Assembly: GCF_030538285.1 (NCBI RefSeq)
Contig: NZ_JAUNUG010000019.1
Coordinates: forward strand, 1-54,524
Reading direction: 5' to 3'
Source: Corynebacterium sp.
GTDB lineage: Bacteria > Actinomycetota > Actinomycetes > Mycobacteriales > Mycobacteriaceae
Length of the DNA stretch: 54,524 bases
Part shown: positions 1-11,255 of the stretch, piece after piece
How the letters are laid out: each line of letters opens with the position of its first letter
Position numbering within the stretch: the stretch's first letter is position 1
Notes under the pieces: model-generated
Told to the model about the DNA's origin: nothing
What the model saw: only the letters and a program-made list of their open reading frames with translations
Databases searched by the model: none
Program-made: the position numbers and the translations under genes

Positions 1-742
1 CCCACAGCATCATCTTGTTCATCATGCCCATCTGCATGGCCATCATGTCGGCGTTATCGCCAGTCGGGGCTGACTGCTTGCCGGAGGCGATACGGGCCTT
101 CTGGCGGTCGATGGACATACGCGCGTTGAAGTGGGTCGCGACGGCAATGATGATGGCCAGCGGCGCGGCCACCAGGATGATGTCGGTGCGCGTGAAGTCG
201 ACCGGCTCAAACGCCTTGTACATGTCCTGCGGCATCGAGATGTAGGAGGACAGCGGCACGCCGAAGAAACGGGCGTCGATGAAGGACTGGACCTCGTCGA
301 CACCGAAGATGTAGTTCGGGGTGTTGCGGTTTTCCTCGATGCCCATGCCCAGCTGGCCCACGCCCTCACCGGTGCGGTTGAAGGAACGCAGCACGTGGAA
401 CAGGCCGATGAAGACGGGGATCTGGATGAGCATCGGCAGGCAGCCGAGCAGCGGGTTGACGCCGTGCTCCTTCTGGAGCTTGCGCGTCTCCTCCATCATC
501 TTTTGCTGGTCGTTTTTGTACTTGGCTCGGATCTCCGCCATCTTGGGCTGCATTTCCTGCATCTTGCGGCCCGAGCGCAGCTGATTCTGGGTGGGCTTGA
601 ACATGATCGCCTTCACCGTGAAGGTGAGGAAGACGATCGATAGCACCCAGGTGATGCCGAGGTCCGGGTCCAGCACAAAGCTGAACGCCTTGTGCCAGAA
701 CCACAGGATGGCCGAGATCGGCCAGTAGATGAAGTTGAGCAC
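1..742 (-). CDS. yidC: Membrane protein insertase YidC (C-terminus cut by window edge)
   Basis: YidC/Oxa1 family insertase, which inserts and folds inner-membrane proteins with or without SecYEG. About 247 N-terminal residues are visible. The protein begins LNFIYWPISAILWFWHK, the usual actinobacterial YidC start, from a GTG at 742 with AAGGAG about 12 nt upstream. The conserved cytoplasmic hairpin (KMQEMQPKMAEIRAKYKND) and the hydrophobic LGCLPMLIQIPVFIGLFHVL segment follow. The rest lies beyond base 1. It is the last visible gene of the minus-strand rpmH-rnpA-yidD-yidC run, 6 nt after yidD. The identification is very secure; only the C-terminus is unseen. Confidence 0.95.
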   Translation of the reverse strand, partial: MLNFIYWPISAILWFWHKAFSFVLDPDLGITWVLSIVFLTFTVKAIMFKPTQNQLRSGRKMQEMQPKMAEIRAKYKNDQQKMMEETRKLQKEHGVNPLLGCLPMLIQIPVFIGLFHVLRSFNRTGEGVGQLGMGIEENRNTPNYIFGVDEVQSFIDARFFGVPLSSYISMPQDMYKAFEPVDFTRTDIILVAAPLAIIIAVATHFNARMSIDRQKARIASGKQSAPTGDNADMMAMQMGMMNKMMLW

Positions 743-748
743 TGTGAG

Positions 749-1003
749 TCAGGACTCCTTGCTATCGGTTTTTTCAGGGACGGGATCATACCCGCCCGGA
801 TGCCATGGACCGCACTTGCTCAGTCGGGCCAGCGACAGGATAGTTCCGCGCACCGCCCCGTGACCGCGGACGGCGTCTAAGGCGTAGGCACTGCACGTCG
901 GTTCAAAACGGCAGGACGATCCCATCTTAAGGGGCGAGATGTTCTTTTGGTAGAACAGCACCGCCGCCTCCAGGGCGCGCGCCACCGGCGACAGCCTAGT
1001 CAT
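749..1003 (-). CDS. yidD: Membrane protein insertion efficiency factor YidD
   Basis: Small (84 aa) YidD family protein, thought to help YidC-dependent membrane insertion at the inner face of the membrane. Seen directly: an amphipathic N-terminus ([19 protein letters not shown]) and the family signature [15 protein letters not shown] followed by [14 protein letters not shown], with the three conserved cysteines. The ATG at 1003 overlaps the rnpA stop by 8 nt, so translation is probably coupled. A longer upstream extension in the same frame runs through rnpA and is not credible. The order rpmH-rnpA-yidD-yidC is the classic origin-proximal block. Confidence 0.93.
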   Translation of the reverse strand: MTRLSPVARALEAAVLFYQKNISPLKMGSSCRFEPTCSAYALDAVRGHGAVRGTILSLARLSKCGPWHPGGYDPVPEKTDSKES

Positions 1004-1352
1004 GCAGGGCCCCCAGGCGGGTGAGCGCCTTGCGGATGTCACGCTCCAGATCGCTTGACGACGCCCCACCGGAAGCCGGCAACGCCCGGATAACGAGGTC
1101 AGCGGTGGGGGAGAGGGCGTCGAAAAGCGCTGCCATGACATGGCGTAGCCGCCGGGAGGTGCGGTGACGGATGACCGCGTTTCCGACGGCTTTGGAAACG
1201 ATGAGCCCGACGCGGGGGCCGCCCTGGTGGGCGACCGGTGCGTCGGGCTCATAGAAATGGACCACTACGGTGCGGGTACCGGCGCGGCGTCCACGTTTAA
1301 TTGTCCGGCTGAATTCAGTCGGAGACGTGAACTTGTGCTGCTTCGGAAGCAC
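996..1352 (-). CDS. rnpA: Ribonuclease P protein component
   Basis: Protein subunit of RNase P, which assists the catalytic RNA in removing 5' leaders from tRNA precursors. The 118-aa product starts at GTG 1352 ([14 protein letters not shown]), the standard RnpA beginning. It carries the RNR-like basic motif as [20 protein letters not shown] near residues 54-73, plus the central PRVGLIVSK strand. The open frame continues far upstream through rpmH, but homology begins at 1352. It follows rpmH by 16 nt and overlaps yidD. Length is normal for the family. Confidence 0.94.
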   Translation of the reverse strand: MLPKQHKFTSPTEFSRTIKRGRRAGTRTVVVHFYEPDAPVAHQGGPRVGLIVSKAVGNAVIRHRTSRRLRHVMAALFDALSPTADLVIRALPASGGASSSDLERDIRKALTRLGALHD

Positions 1353-1368
1353 CTCGGGTGCGCGTCTT

Positions 1369-1512
1369 TTAAGCGGTGAGCTTGGCGCGGCCCTTACGGC
1401 GACGCGCCGAGACGATGGCGCGACCGGCACGGGTGCGCATACGGGTACGGAAGCCGTGCACGCGTGCACGACGACGGTTATTCGGCTGGAACGTCCGCTT
1501 GCCCTTTGCCAC
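1369..1512 (-). CDS. rpmH: 50S ribosomal protein L34
   Basis: Ribosomal protein L34, 47 aa, very basic. The sequence reads [20 protein letters not shown] and ends GRAKLTA, diagnostic of L34. It starts with GTG at 1512 behind a good Shine-Dalgarno (AAAGGAG, 9 nt upstream). Being short, it is easily missed by ORF callers. It is the first gene of the minus-strand operon that diverges from dnaA across the 1513-2249 intergenic region. There is nothing abnormal about the gene. Confidence 0.96.
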   Translation of the reverse strand: MAKGKRTFQPNNRRRARVHGFRTRMRTRAGRAIVSARRRKGRAKLTA

Positions 1513-1662
1513 GGTTGTTCTCCTTTGAGTTTCTGACGCGGTCGGCCGTACGGGACCGGCAGACCGCTGAAGTTTTCATTAACTTGATGAGATGTGCTGC
1601 GTCCGCACTGACGCGCGGCGGGTGCCGCGGCCCGGTGATCCGGTGCCGACGCTGCTCTCACA

Positions 1663-1708
1663 CACATCCGCCGGCGCCTCCCCGTGACGGGGCGCATCCG
1701 GCGGTGTG
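1663..1708. other. Strong hairpin in the rpmH-dnaA intergenic region
   Basis: The arms CACATCCGCCGG (1663-1674) and CCGGCGGTGTG (1698-1708) pair, with one bulge. They enclose a second stem built from CCCCG/CGGGG. No U-run follows on either strand, so it does not look like a terminator. It lies about 150 nt upstream of rpmH and may sit in that gene's 5' leader or promoter zone. The function is unknown. Confidence 0.5.
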
Positions 1709-1964
1709 ACAGACCCTCACAGACTACGCGAGGAACCACGTCTCGAACAAATTGCCTTTTCCGGCGTGTCGCCGGGGCGGGGTCGGGGGCCCCTGAAATG
1801 ACATTCTTGTGATTAGTGCCAGCTCACCGGGGATGTTTGGGCATTTTCCCAGCGGCCCTCGGGGCGGGCGGAGAAATGGCCGGGCCGTTCGATGGACACC
1901 CACGGGATTCGGTGGGTAACAATGTAGGGACTCACAGAAAACCACAGAGGACCACCAACACCCC

Positions 1965-2116
1965 TGTGGATAACCGTCAATCTGAGGTTGAGGGTTTTTC
2001 ACAGCGGTCGTGTTTCCGCAGGTAGGGAAGTAATCCCACCGAAATCGTTTTATCCACAGCCCATCGACTAGGCTGTGGAAAGATTTCGGCCCCGGATACT
2101 CCACACCTGTGGATAA
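1965..2116. promoter_or_regulatory. DnaA-box cluster upstream of dnaA
   Basis: Three perfect TTATCCACA DnaA boxes are present: 1965-1973 (minus), 2050-2058 (plus) and 2108-2116 (minus). Weaker copies lie at 2074-2082 and 2120-2128. They sit 130-290 nt before the dnaA start, which fits DnaA autoregulation of its promoter and/or an auxiliary part of the origin. The rest of 1513-2249 shows no credible gene; the hairpin at 1663 is the only other structure I see. Confidence 0.8.
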
Positions 2117-2249
2117 CTCTGTGGATGGCGAGGTTGAGGCCACAATCCCCCTGGGGGCAGGCCTGTGAACAGATGCGGCGTGAACACCTCGTGAATTAGC
2201 CCCGGCCGCAACACCCGACGATGGAATTTTTCAAAGGAGCAGCCCCGAC

Positions 2250-3722
2250 GTGGCGGATCAGCAACAGTCACTCGCCGACACCTGGCAGGCGATCAAGGCG
2301 GAACTCCTTGACCAATCCGAGCGGGCGGACTCCTCCATCCCGACGTTCACCCACCAGCAGCGCGCCTTCCTCGGCCTGGTGCAGCCCATCGTCCTAGTCG
2401 ACGGTTACGCCGTGCTGGCCACCCCGCACGCCATGGCCAAGCAGGTCATCGAGGATGATTTCGGCCCCCACATCGTCAAGGTGCTCACCGAACGCACCGG
2501 CCGCCCCTGCAGCCTCGCCGTGTCGATCGAGCCCGAGGCCATCCCCGAACCGCCTGCACCCGAGCCCGTGACGGCGCCTGTCCAGCAGCAGATCACGGAC
2601 CACCAGCTGGGCTGGAGCACCACCACCGCGCCGACCCCGGCGCCTCAGCGCCTGCACCGCGAGACCCCGGCACATGACCCGAACCGAGAGAAGTCCCTCA
2701 ACCCGAAGTACACCTTCGAGAACTTCGTCATCGGGTCCTCCAACCGCTTCGCCAACGGCGCCGCGGTGGCGGTGGCCGAAAACCCCGCGCGGGCCTACAA
2801 CCCGCTGTTCATCTGGGGTGGTTCCGGCCTCGGCAAGACGCACCTGCTGCACGCCGCAGGTAATTATGCCCAGGTTCTCCAGCCGGGTCTGCGTGTGAAG
2901 TACGTCTCCAGTGAGGAATTCACCAACGACTACATCAACTCGGTGCGCGATGACCGGCAGGAATCCTTCAAGCGCCGTTACCGCAATCTGGACATCCTCA
3001 TGGTCGATGACATCCAGTTCCTCGAGGGCAAGGAGGGTACGCAGGAGGAGTTCTTCCACACCTTCAACGCTCTCCACCAGGCAGATAAGCAGATCATCTT
3101 GTCCTCGGACCGCCCGCCGAAGCAGCTAACCACGCTGGAGGACCGGCTGCGCACCCGCTTCGAGGGCGGGCTCATCACCGATATTCAGCCGCCGGACCTG
3201 GAGACCCGCATCGCGATTCTGGAGAAGAAGGCCCTGGCCGACGGCACCCACGTCGACCGGACGGTGCTGGAGCTCATTGCCTCGCGTTTCGAGTCCTCCA
3301 TCCGCGAGCTGGAGGGCGCACTCATCCGTGTATCCGCCTACTCCTCACTCATCAACGAGCCGATCAACCAGGAAATGGCGGAGATCGCGCTGCGCGACAT
3401 CCTGCCCGACGCCGCCGATGTGGAAATCACCGCGTCGACCATCATGGAGGTCACCGCCGACTATTTCGGCGTTACCATGGACACTCTCACCGGCGCCGGC
3501 AAGACCCGCGCGGTGGCGCATGCCCGCCAGCTGGCGATGTACCTGTGCCGCGAGCTCACCGACCTCTCCCTGCCCAAGATTGGCCAGGAGTTCGGGGGTA
3601 AGGATCACACGACCGTCATGTACGCCGACCGGAAGATCCGTAAGGAGATGACCGAGAAGCGCGACACCTACGACGAGATCCAGGCGCTCACGCAGTTGGT
3701 CAAAAACCGCGGTCGCGGCTAG
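2250..3722 (+). CDS. dnaA: Chromosomal replication initiator DnaA
   Basis: AAA+ ATPase that binds DnaA boxes at oriC, opens the origin and recruits the helicase. The product is 490 aa, starting at GTG 2250 with AAAGGAG at 2233-2239. Domain I is N-terminal. A proline/glutamine-rich linker covers about residues 90-150. The AAA+ core has Walker [10 protein letters not shown] near 190-198 and Walker [10 protein letters not shown]. The C-terminal domain IV carries the signature [15 protein letters not shown] near 448-462. The linker is typical of Corynebacterium. The gene is flanked by DnaA boxes on both sides and followed by a terminator at 3741. Confidence 0.99.
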   Translation: MADQQQSLADTWQAIKAELLDQSERADSSIPTFTHQQRAFLGLVQPIVLVDGYAVLATPHAMAKQVIEDDFGPHIVKVLTERTGRPCSLAVSIEPEAIPEPPAPEPVTAPVQQQITDHQLGWSTTTAPTPAPQRLHRETPAHDPNREKSLNPKYTFENFVIGSSNRFANGAAVAVAENPARAYNPLFIWGGSGLGKTHLLHAAGNYAQVLQPGLRVKYVSSEEFTNDYINSVRDDRQESFKRRYRNLDILMVDDIQFLEGKEGTQEEFFHTFNALHQADKQIILSSDRPPKQLTTLEDRLRTRFEGGLITDIQPPDLETRIAILEKKALADGTHVDRTVLELIASRFESSIRELEGALIRVSAYSSLINEPINQEMAEIALRDILPDAADVEITASTIMEVTADYFGVTMDTLTGAGKTRAVAHARQLAMYLCRELTDLSLPKIGQEFGGKDHTTVMYADRKIRKEMTEKRDTYDEIQALTQLVKNRGRG

Positions 3723-3740
3723 TTTCAGCGCTTGATCACG

Positions 3741-3770
3741 CCCCGTTCACCCTCTGGTGGACGGGGTTTT
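3741..3770 (+). terminator. Rho-independent terminator of dnaA
   Basis: A stem is formed by CCCCGTTCACC (3741-3751) and GGTGGACGGGG (3756-3766), with a 4-nt loop and TTTT at 3767-3770. It begins 18 nt after the dnaA stop codon. Confidence 0.85.
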
Positions 3771-3775
3771 CGTAG

Positions 3776-4106
3776 TTTTCCACAGCGTTATCCACACCTG
3801 TGTAATTACAGCAGTGTAATTCCGAGAAGTTTCTCACATAGTGGTGCGGGTTACTCCGCCTTGCAGCCCTGTGGATAACCCTGTTTTCCCTGTTGAGAAC
3901 CGGTGAATGGATGCGGCCCCTTCTGTGGATGGATCGCACAGGCCGGAAGTTATCCACAATCGCCCAAAGTTATCCACAGTTAGTCCACACGCCGAATCAC
4001 ATCCCGGATCCGATCGGCTACCTTGTCGTTTAGGCCCCCATCCACAGGTTGCACAGGACTTACTGTTACTCCCATCTTTTAAACTTGTAATTTCTATAGA
4101 AGAAAG
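3776..4106. other. oriC: Probable chromosomal origin oriC (dnaA-dnaN intergenic)
   Basis: Five strong DnaA boxes lie here: TTTTCCACA 3776-3784 (plus), then TTATCCACA at 3788-3796 (plus), 3870-3878 (minus), 3950-3958 (plus) and 3970-3978 (plus). Weaker ones occur at 3924-3932, 3981-3989 and 4038-4046. They are followed by an AT-rich stretch around 4057-4106, which could be the unwinding element. This arrangement in the dnaA-dnaN gap is the standard actinobacterial oriC. The remainder, up to the dnaN Shine-Dalgarno at 4238, looks like dnaN leader. Confidence 0.85.
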
Positions 4107-4252
4107 AGGATGTGGGGAGAACGCGGCCTAGTGCCTGGCGCAGAGCGAATGACAACAATCGTTGTGGGGGCGAGGCGTCGGGTACGTTGGAGTTTGTTGT
4201 TTTGAAGGGGGTCCGCGACGGCGGATCACAAATTTTCAAGGAGCCCGCAAGC

Positions 4253-5434
4253 ATGGAGTCTCAAGCAGTGTCATTCCGGGTGGCCAGGGAGGATCTGGCC
4301 CACGCCGTCGGATGGGTGGCCCGGAGCCTGCCCACCAAGGTGACGCAGCCGGTCCTGCGCGCCATGTTGATCACAGCTGATGACAATGGTCTGGAGTTCG
4401 CGGGCTTCGACTATGAGGTTTCCACGAAGGTCAAGATCGCGGCCGAGATCGGTGACCAGGGGCGTATCGCCGTCGCCGGCAAGCTCATCGCGGAGATTGT
4501 CTCCAACCTGCCGAATAAGCCGGTCGAGCTACGGGTCGACGGATCCAAGGCACTGCTGTCTTGTGGTTCCTCCCGCTTTGAGCTGCCGTTGATCCCGCTC
4601 GATGATTACCCGCAGATCCCTTCTCTGCCGGAAGTCACGGGCTCGATCGATCCAGTCCTGTTCAACGAGGCTGTCACCCAGGTGGCCACCGCCGCAGGTA
4701 AGGATGACACCTTGCCGATGCTTACCGGTGTGCACATGGAAATTTCCGGTTCTCAGGTCAAGCTGGCTGCCACTGACCGTTTCCGGTTGGCGCTGCGCAC
4801 CTTTGAGTGGGATCCGGAATCCCCGGAAGTGCAGGCCAAGCTTCTGGTTCCAGCGAAAACTCTGCTGGACAACGCCCGCAGCCTGGACACCACGAACCCG
4901 GTGGAGATCGCCGTGGGTACCGGCGAGCAGATCGGCGCGGCGGGCCTGTTCGGTATCCACACCGATTCCCGGGAGACCACGGCCCGCATGCTGGATGCGG
5001 ATTTCCCGAACATCCAGCCGCTGCTGCCCAAGACACACACCTCGATCGCCAGCGTGGAGATCGCTCCGCTGCAGGAGGCGATCCGCCGCGTCAGCCTGGT
5101 CACCGAACGTAACGCGCAGATCCGCATGCAGTTCATGGAGGGTGAGCTCATCCTCTCGGCCGGTGGTATGGATTCCGGTCATGCGGAGGAGCGCCTGCCC
5201 TGCGCGTTCACCGGCAAGGAAGAGCTGGTCATCGCGTTTAACCCCGGCTACCTGCGCGATGGTCTGGGTGTCATCCACACCAACCGGGTGGTTTTCGGAT
5301 TCACTGAGCCCTCCCGCCCGGCGATCCTCGTGCCGGAGCCGGAGGAGCTCCCGGAGGCAGACGCCGACGGAACGTTCCCCACCCCGGAGACGGAGTTCAC
5401 TTACCTGCTCATGCCGGTGCGTTTGCCCGGATAG
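4253..5434 (+). CDS. dnaN: DNA polymerase III beta sliding clamp
   Basis: Beta clamp that tethers DNA polymerase III to DNA and serves as a docking platform for repair and initiation factors. The product is 393 aa, matching the family. It starts at ATG 4253 ([19 protein letters not shown]) with AAGGAG at 4238-4243. An open frame extends to 4112 but has no homology and no Shine-Dalgarno there. The three clamp repeats are recognisable, including the [12 protein letters not shown] and [10 protein letters not shown] segments, and it ends in [11 protein letters not shown], the conserved C-terminus. recF follows within about 11 nt. Confidence 0.98.
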   Translation: MESQAVSFRVAREDLAHAVGWVARSLPTKVTQPVLRAMLITADDNGLEFAGFDYEVSTKVKIAAEIGDQGRIAVAGKLIAEIVSNLPNKPVELRVDGSKALLSCGSSRFELPLIPLDDYPQIPSLPEVTGSIDPVLFNEAVTQVATAAGKDDTLPMLTGVHMEISGSQVKLAATDRFRLALRTFEWDPESPEVQAKLLVPAKTLLDNARSLDTTNPVEIAVGTGEQIGAAGLFGIHTDSRETTARMLDADFPNIQPLLPKTHTSIASVEIAPLQEAIRRVSLVTERNAQIRMQFMEGELILSAGGMDSGHAEERLPCAFTGKEELVIAFNPGYLRDGLGVIHTNRVVFGFTEPSRPAILVPEPEELPEADADGTFPTPETEFTYLLMPVRLPG

Positions 5435-5445
5435 GTGGATGCGCC

Positions 5446-6603
5446 ATCTACATCAGGACGCTGGATCTGCGGGATTTCCGCAGTTGGCCGGAGCTGACGC
5501 TCGAGCTGGAACCGGGAATCACCCTGTTCGTCGGCCGCAACGGCTTCGGTAAAACCAACATCATCGAGGCCGTCGGGTATGTCGCCCACCTCTCCTCGCA
5601 CCGGGTGGCACAGGATGCGCCGCTGGTGCGACAGGGGGCGGACAATGCCCGCGTCTCCGCGACGGCCGTCAACCAGGGCCGCGAGCTGACCACCCACCTG
5701 TTGATCAAACCGCACGCTGCGAACCAGGCGCAGATCAACCGCACCCGACTGGGTTCCCCACGGGAATTGCTAGGGGTGGTGCGCACGGTATTATTCGCAC
5801 CGGAGGATCTGGCGCTGATCAAGGGAGAGCCGGCAGAGCGTCGTCGCTACCTCGATGACATCATCGCCACCCGCACCCCCCGCTTAGCCGGGGTGAAAGC
5901 GGATTATGACAAGGTGCTGCGCCAGCGCAATGCCCTGCTGAAATCGGCGAACTCCGCTTTGCGACGCGGCTACCGCGACGATGACGGCGCCAGTGCCCTG
6001 GCCACCCTCGATGTGTGGGATGGCCAGCTGGCTTCCCTCGGCGCGCAGGTCATCGCCGCGCGCCTGGCCCTGGTCGCAGAACTCACCGAGCTCATCGCCG
6101 AGTCCTATGCTGGCATCGCACCGGAATCACGTCCGGTGCGGGTGGAGTATCGGGGGACGGTGGCGTCGATAAGCAATGAACCAGCAGTGCTCGAGGCGGA
6201 GATGCTCGCCGAGTTGGGCCGGGGACGCAACCGCGAAATTGAACGCGGCATGTCGCTGGTGGGCCCGCACCGCGATGACCTGGTGCTTCATCTGGGGGAT
6301 GCGCCGGCCAAGGGTTTCGCCTCCCACGGGGAGACATGGAGTTACGCGATTGCGTTGCGGCTGGCGGAATTCACCCTGCTACGTCGCGACGGCAGCGACC
6401 CCGTTCTCATCCTCGACGATGTTTTCGCCGAGCTGGATGCCCGGCGGCGCGAAAAGCTCGTTGATCTGGCGGCAGATGCGGAACAAGTGCTCATCACTGC
6501 TGCCGTCGATGGCGATCTTCCGGCCAATATCACCGATACCGCGCGGAAATACGTGGTCACGGTGCGGGATACCGAACAGGGCAGGATCAGTGAGATCCAA
6601 TGA
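5446..6603 (+). CDS. recF: DNA replication/repair protein RecF (no canonical start codon)
   Basis: SMC-like ATPase that loads RecA at gaps with RecOR. Homology starts at [15 protein letters not shown] (base 5449). It includes Walker [10 protein letters not shown], the signature [11 protein letters not shown] and Walker [12 protein letters not shown], and ends in GRISEIQ. In this frame there is no ATG, GTG or TTG before homology begins; the codon where Met is expected is ATC (5446), preceded by AGGTGGA at 5433-5439. The first in-frame GTG (5605) would delete the Walker A. An ATG at 5439 is out of frame by one base. The choices are therefore a non-canonical ATC start, a one-base insertion or a sequencing error. 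The stop overlaps the next gene by 4 nt. Confidence 0.85.
   Translation: MYIRTLDLRDFRSWPELTLELEPGITLFVGRNGFGKTNIIEAVGYVAHLSSHRVAQDAPLVRQGADNARVSATAVNQGRELTTHLLIKPHAANQAQINRTRLGSPRELLGVVRTVLFAPEDLALIKGEPAERRRYLDDIIATRTPRLAGVKADYDKVLRQRNALLKSANSALRRGYRDDDGASALATLDVWDGQLASLGAQVIAARLALVAELTELIAESYAGIAPESRPVRVEYRGTVASISNEPAVLEAEMLAELGRGRNREIERGMSLVGPHRDDLVLHLGDAPAKGFASHGETWSYAIALRLAEFTLLRRDGSDPVLILDDVFAELDARRREKLVDLAADAEQVLITAAVDGDLPANITDTARKYVVTVRDTEQGRISEIQ
6164..6174 (+). repeat. Clearest copy of the dispersed CGTCGATAAGC motif (inside recF)
   Basis: This is one of about 29 copies in the window of CGTCGA(N)AAGC. Here it is read as GCG TCG ATA AGC within recF, using ATA, an isoleucine codon that is otherwise very rare in these genes. 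That suggests selection on the DNA word rather than on the protein. All positions are listed in the findings. Confidence 0.75.
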
Positions 6604-7103
6604 GTGAGCAGGATCCGGTCCAGGCGGCCTTCGAGGCCATGCAGAAAGTGGCGCGCACCCCGCAGGCGCCGCACAAGCCCCGCCGCAACACCACCCCGCC
6701 ACAGTTGGGGCGGCCCACCGGCAAGGATGGGCGCCGGCGGCGTCGGCCGCTGGATGTTGATAATTTGGGTTCCTTGCTCGGTAGGGAAATTGACCGGCGT
6801 GGCTGGGAGAAGGAGATAGCCGGCGGCTGGGTGTACGGCAACTGGCAGGAGTTGGTGGGGGAGAAGATCGCCCAACACACCAAAGTCGAGATGGTGAAGG
6901 ACAAGAAACTGTTCATCACCTGCGATTCCACCGCCTGGGCGACGAACCTGCGGATGATGCAGAGACAGATCCTGCAGGTCATCGCCGAAAAGATCGGGCC
7001 CAACATCATCGTCGAGTTAAGGATCTTCGGACCGAAGGCACCGAGCTGGCGCAAGGGTCCGCTGCATGTGAAAGGGCGCGGGCCGCGCGACACATACGGG
7101 TGA
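6600..7103 (+). CDS. DUF721 (DciA-like) protein
   Basis: DUF721 family protein of 167 aa. Proteins of this family include DciA, the ancestral bacterial replicative-helicase loader or operator; the location between recF and gyrB near oriC is typical of actinobacteria. An N-terminal basic, proline-rich linker (about residues 1-50) precedes the compact domain. The domain has the conserved [26 protein letters not shown]-type core, split here around residues 78-105. The ATG overlaps the recF stop (ATGA), so translation is probably coupled. A role in helicase loading is inferred from the family and location, not proven here. Confidence 0.85.
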   Translation: MSEQDPVQAAFEAMQKVARTPQAPHKPRRNTTPPQLGRPTGKDGRRRRRPLDVDNLGSLLGREIDRRGWEKEIAGGWVYGNWQELVGEKIAQHTKVEMVKDKKLFITCDSTAWATNLRMMQRQILQVIAEKIGPNIIVELRIFGPKAPSWRKGPLHVKGRGPRDTYG

Positions 7104-7160
7104 TGCGGCCATAAACGCACGAGAATGGCCCTGCGGCTCGCGTGACCCCTTCCCTGGTAG

Positions 7161-9907
<2,747 letters not shown>

Positions 9908-10351
9908 CTACTTCATGTGCTTCTGCAGGATGCGGCCGAGCTCCGGGATCTCGGGCTCGATGAGCTTCGCAGCCTTGTTGCGCAATCCGTTGTAGGCCTT
10001 GGCCAGCGGGGCCACGGTGATGGATTCGGCGTTGCGGTCCGCGATGGCCATGAGCGAATCGCCGACCTGGGAGGAACGGGAAGCCAGGAAATCCCCGAAG
10101 TCAGTGGCATTGTCGTCGGCGTTGAAGGCCTGCCAATGGGGCTGGAGATCGCCGAGCACGTCGGGGAGCATGCGGTTGATGCCCTTCGGCACGATGTCAC
10201 CGTCGACCTTCTTGGCGGCGGCGACGGCGGCCTTGATCGCGGTGCCCGTGAGCCCGGATTGCTTGGCGACGGTCGCCTCAGCGAAACCGGCCAAGTCATC
10301 GACGAGGGGAGCGCGCTTGTCGGCGCTCAGGAGCTGGGAGAGATCAGTCAT
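9908..10351 (-). CDS. Conserved actinobacterial hypothetical protein (possibly DUF6918)
   Basis: A 147-aa cytoplasmic protein without membrane segments, beginning MTDLSQLLSADKRAPLVDDL. It is helical, with the segment VDGDIVPKGINRMLPDVLGDLQ in the middle. I believe it matches the family called DUF6918, but this is from memory; the function is unknown. The ATG at 10351 is chosen because TATCCT at 10358-10363 (minus strand) is 6 nt upstream, a leaderless promoter layout. The ORF continues 24 codons further upstream without support. It is in a pair with the phosphoesterase gene. The 300 nt upstream (10352-10651) hold this promoter and nothing else I can recognise. Confidence 0.7.
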   Translation of the reverse strand: MTDLSQLLSADKRAPLVDDLAGFAEATVAKQSGLTGTAIKAAVAAAKKVDGDIVPKGINRMLPDVLGDLQPHWQAFNADDNATDFGDFLASRSSQVGDSLMAIADRNAESITVAPLAKAYNGLRNKAAKLIEPEIPELGRILQKHMK

Positions 10352-10651
10352 GAGCCTAGGATATAAGGAAAAAGCGATCACCATGGTTGAACTCATCCGG
10401 TTGTCGGGGCCGGGTGGGGACAACGACGGAGATCGCCATCGTGTTGCAGCTCTTCCGCCACAGTTTCACGTTCGTCACATCAGCAACTCTGATTCACTGC
10501 AACCACAACGGTTACAGACCTTACACACCTCCTGCGCCTCCCGCCAATGATTGGACTTGCAAACATCTTCGCTGTGAATTTCGCTGCGCTGCGATGGGAG
10601 AAAGTAGCCCGGTGGCCTGCGAGGACGAGTATTTTCCCCCGCCGGGGGATC

Positions 10652-10918
10652 TTAAGCGGACAGGCGTACGTACACAGCACGGCAGGCGGCGGCGAAGAGC
10701 TCGTTGCGGGCCGTCAGAGGCCGTAGGGCGCTGACGGCCGCGGCCAGGGAATCGGCCGCGGCGGAGGAGTTGTCGTGCACCGGAATGCCAGCGATTCGCG
10801 CCCCGGGCACGGCTGCAGCGGCGACCAGCGCCCCGAAATCCTGCACCTGGGTGCCGTGGGTGGTACAAAACTCATCGGCGATGAGCAGTAACTGCTCGGG
10901 ACTCAGACGAGGGATCAT
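10652..10918 (-). CDS. Degenerate Fic/Doc-like toxin-module protein
   Basis: An 88-aa protein resembling Doc toxins in overall shape: N-terminal LSPEQLLLIADEF, then HGTQVQDFGALVAAAA (compare the Doc HG..V.D.GLL..AL segment), then a helix ending LRPLTARNELFAAACRAVYVRL. The last part aligns with the Fic active-site motif HPFxxGNKRTA, but the catalytic His, the GN and the R are absent or changed (only N, plus the spacing, survive). AMPylation or phosphorylation by the Doc mechanism therefore looks impossible. It overlaps the RHH-like antitoxin gene by 4 nt. The Doc relationship is inferred from the pattern only. Confidence 0.6.
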   Translation of the reverse strand: MIPRLSPEQLLLIADEFCTTHGTQVQDFGALVAAAAVPGARIAGIPVHDNSSAAADSLAAAVSALRPLTARNELFAAACRAVYVRLSA

Positions 10919-11127
10919 CCCCGCGCCCGCCTGATCCGCGACTCTAAAGCCGCCTGCCCAGGGATGACCTCACGGGCGAGTTCGGCGACGGCCGCGTCGT
11001 GAAGCAGGCGCGAGGCGGCGGTGACAATAGCCCGCACTGCAGCCTCATGCTTACTGGAGCCCTGCGCCTCGGCGAGAAGGCTCAGGGCGCGATCCTGCTC
11101 GGGGGTGAGTCGAAGTGTCATGGCCAT
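10915..11127 (-). CDS. Small ribbon-helix-helix-type antitoxin
   Basis: A 70-aa protein, MAMTLRLTPEQDRALSLLAE, then AQGSSKHEAAVRAIVTAASR. This is the strand-helix-helix layout of CopG/RHH antitoxins, which bind operator DNA as dimers and neutralise the partner toxin. The ATG at 11127 is 6 nt downstream of a TATCAA -10 (11134-11139, minus strand), consistent with leaderless expression. ATG 11121 is the alternative. A longer TTG-started version would run through the operator. It is translationally coupled to the Doc-like gene and lies beside a 10-bp-arm palindrome. Confidence 0.7.
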   Translation of the reverse strand: MAMTLRLTPEQDRALSLLAEAQGSSKHEAAVRAIVTAASRLLHDAAVAELAREVIPGQAALESRIRRARG

Positions 11128-11155
11128 ACCCAGTTGATACCACAGCGGCGGCGAA

Positions 11156-11178
11156 GTTGGTATCAAAGTGATACCAAC
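11156..11178. promoter_or_regulatory. Palindromic operator between the toxin-antitoxin pair and gyrA
   Basis: The arms GTTGGTATCA (11156-11165) and TGATACCAAC (11169-11178) are a perfect inverted repeat with spacer AAG. A third half-site, TGATACCA, occurs at 11135-11142, overlapping the antitoxin -10. This is the expected arrangement for autoregulation by the RHH antitoxin. The site also lies about 35 nt upstream of the presumed gyrA -10 (TAACAT, 11214-11219), so it could affect gyrA as well. Confidence 0.8.
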
Positions 11179-11255
11179 GGGACGTCGATAAGCACCGTAG
11201 AAGGCCGTACAGGTAACATTGAGGGGTATTTCAACCCCGAAAAAGATAGGTGATC

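Noticed and set aside
4112-4252. A 47-residue N-terminal extension of DnaN
   Set aside because: There is no ribosome site at 4112, the extension has no clamp homology, and AAGGAG at 4238 fits ATG 4253.
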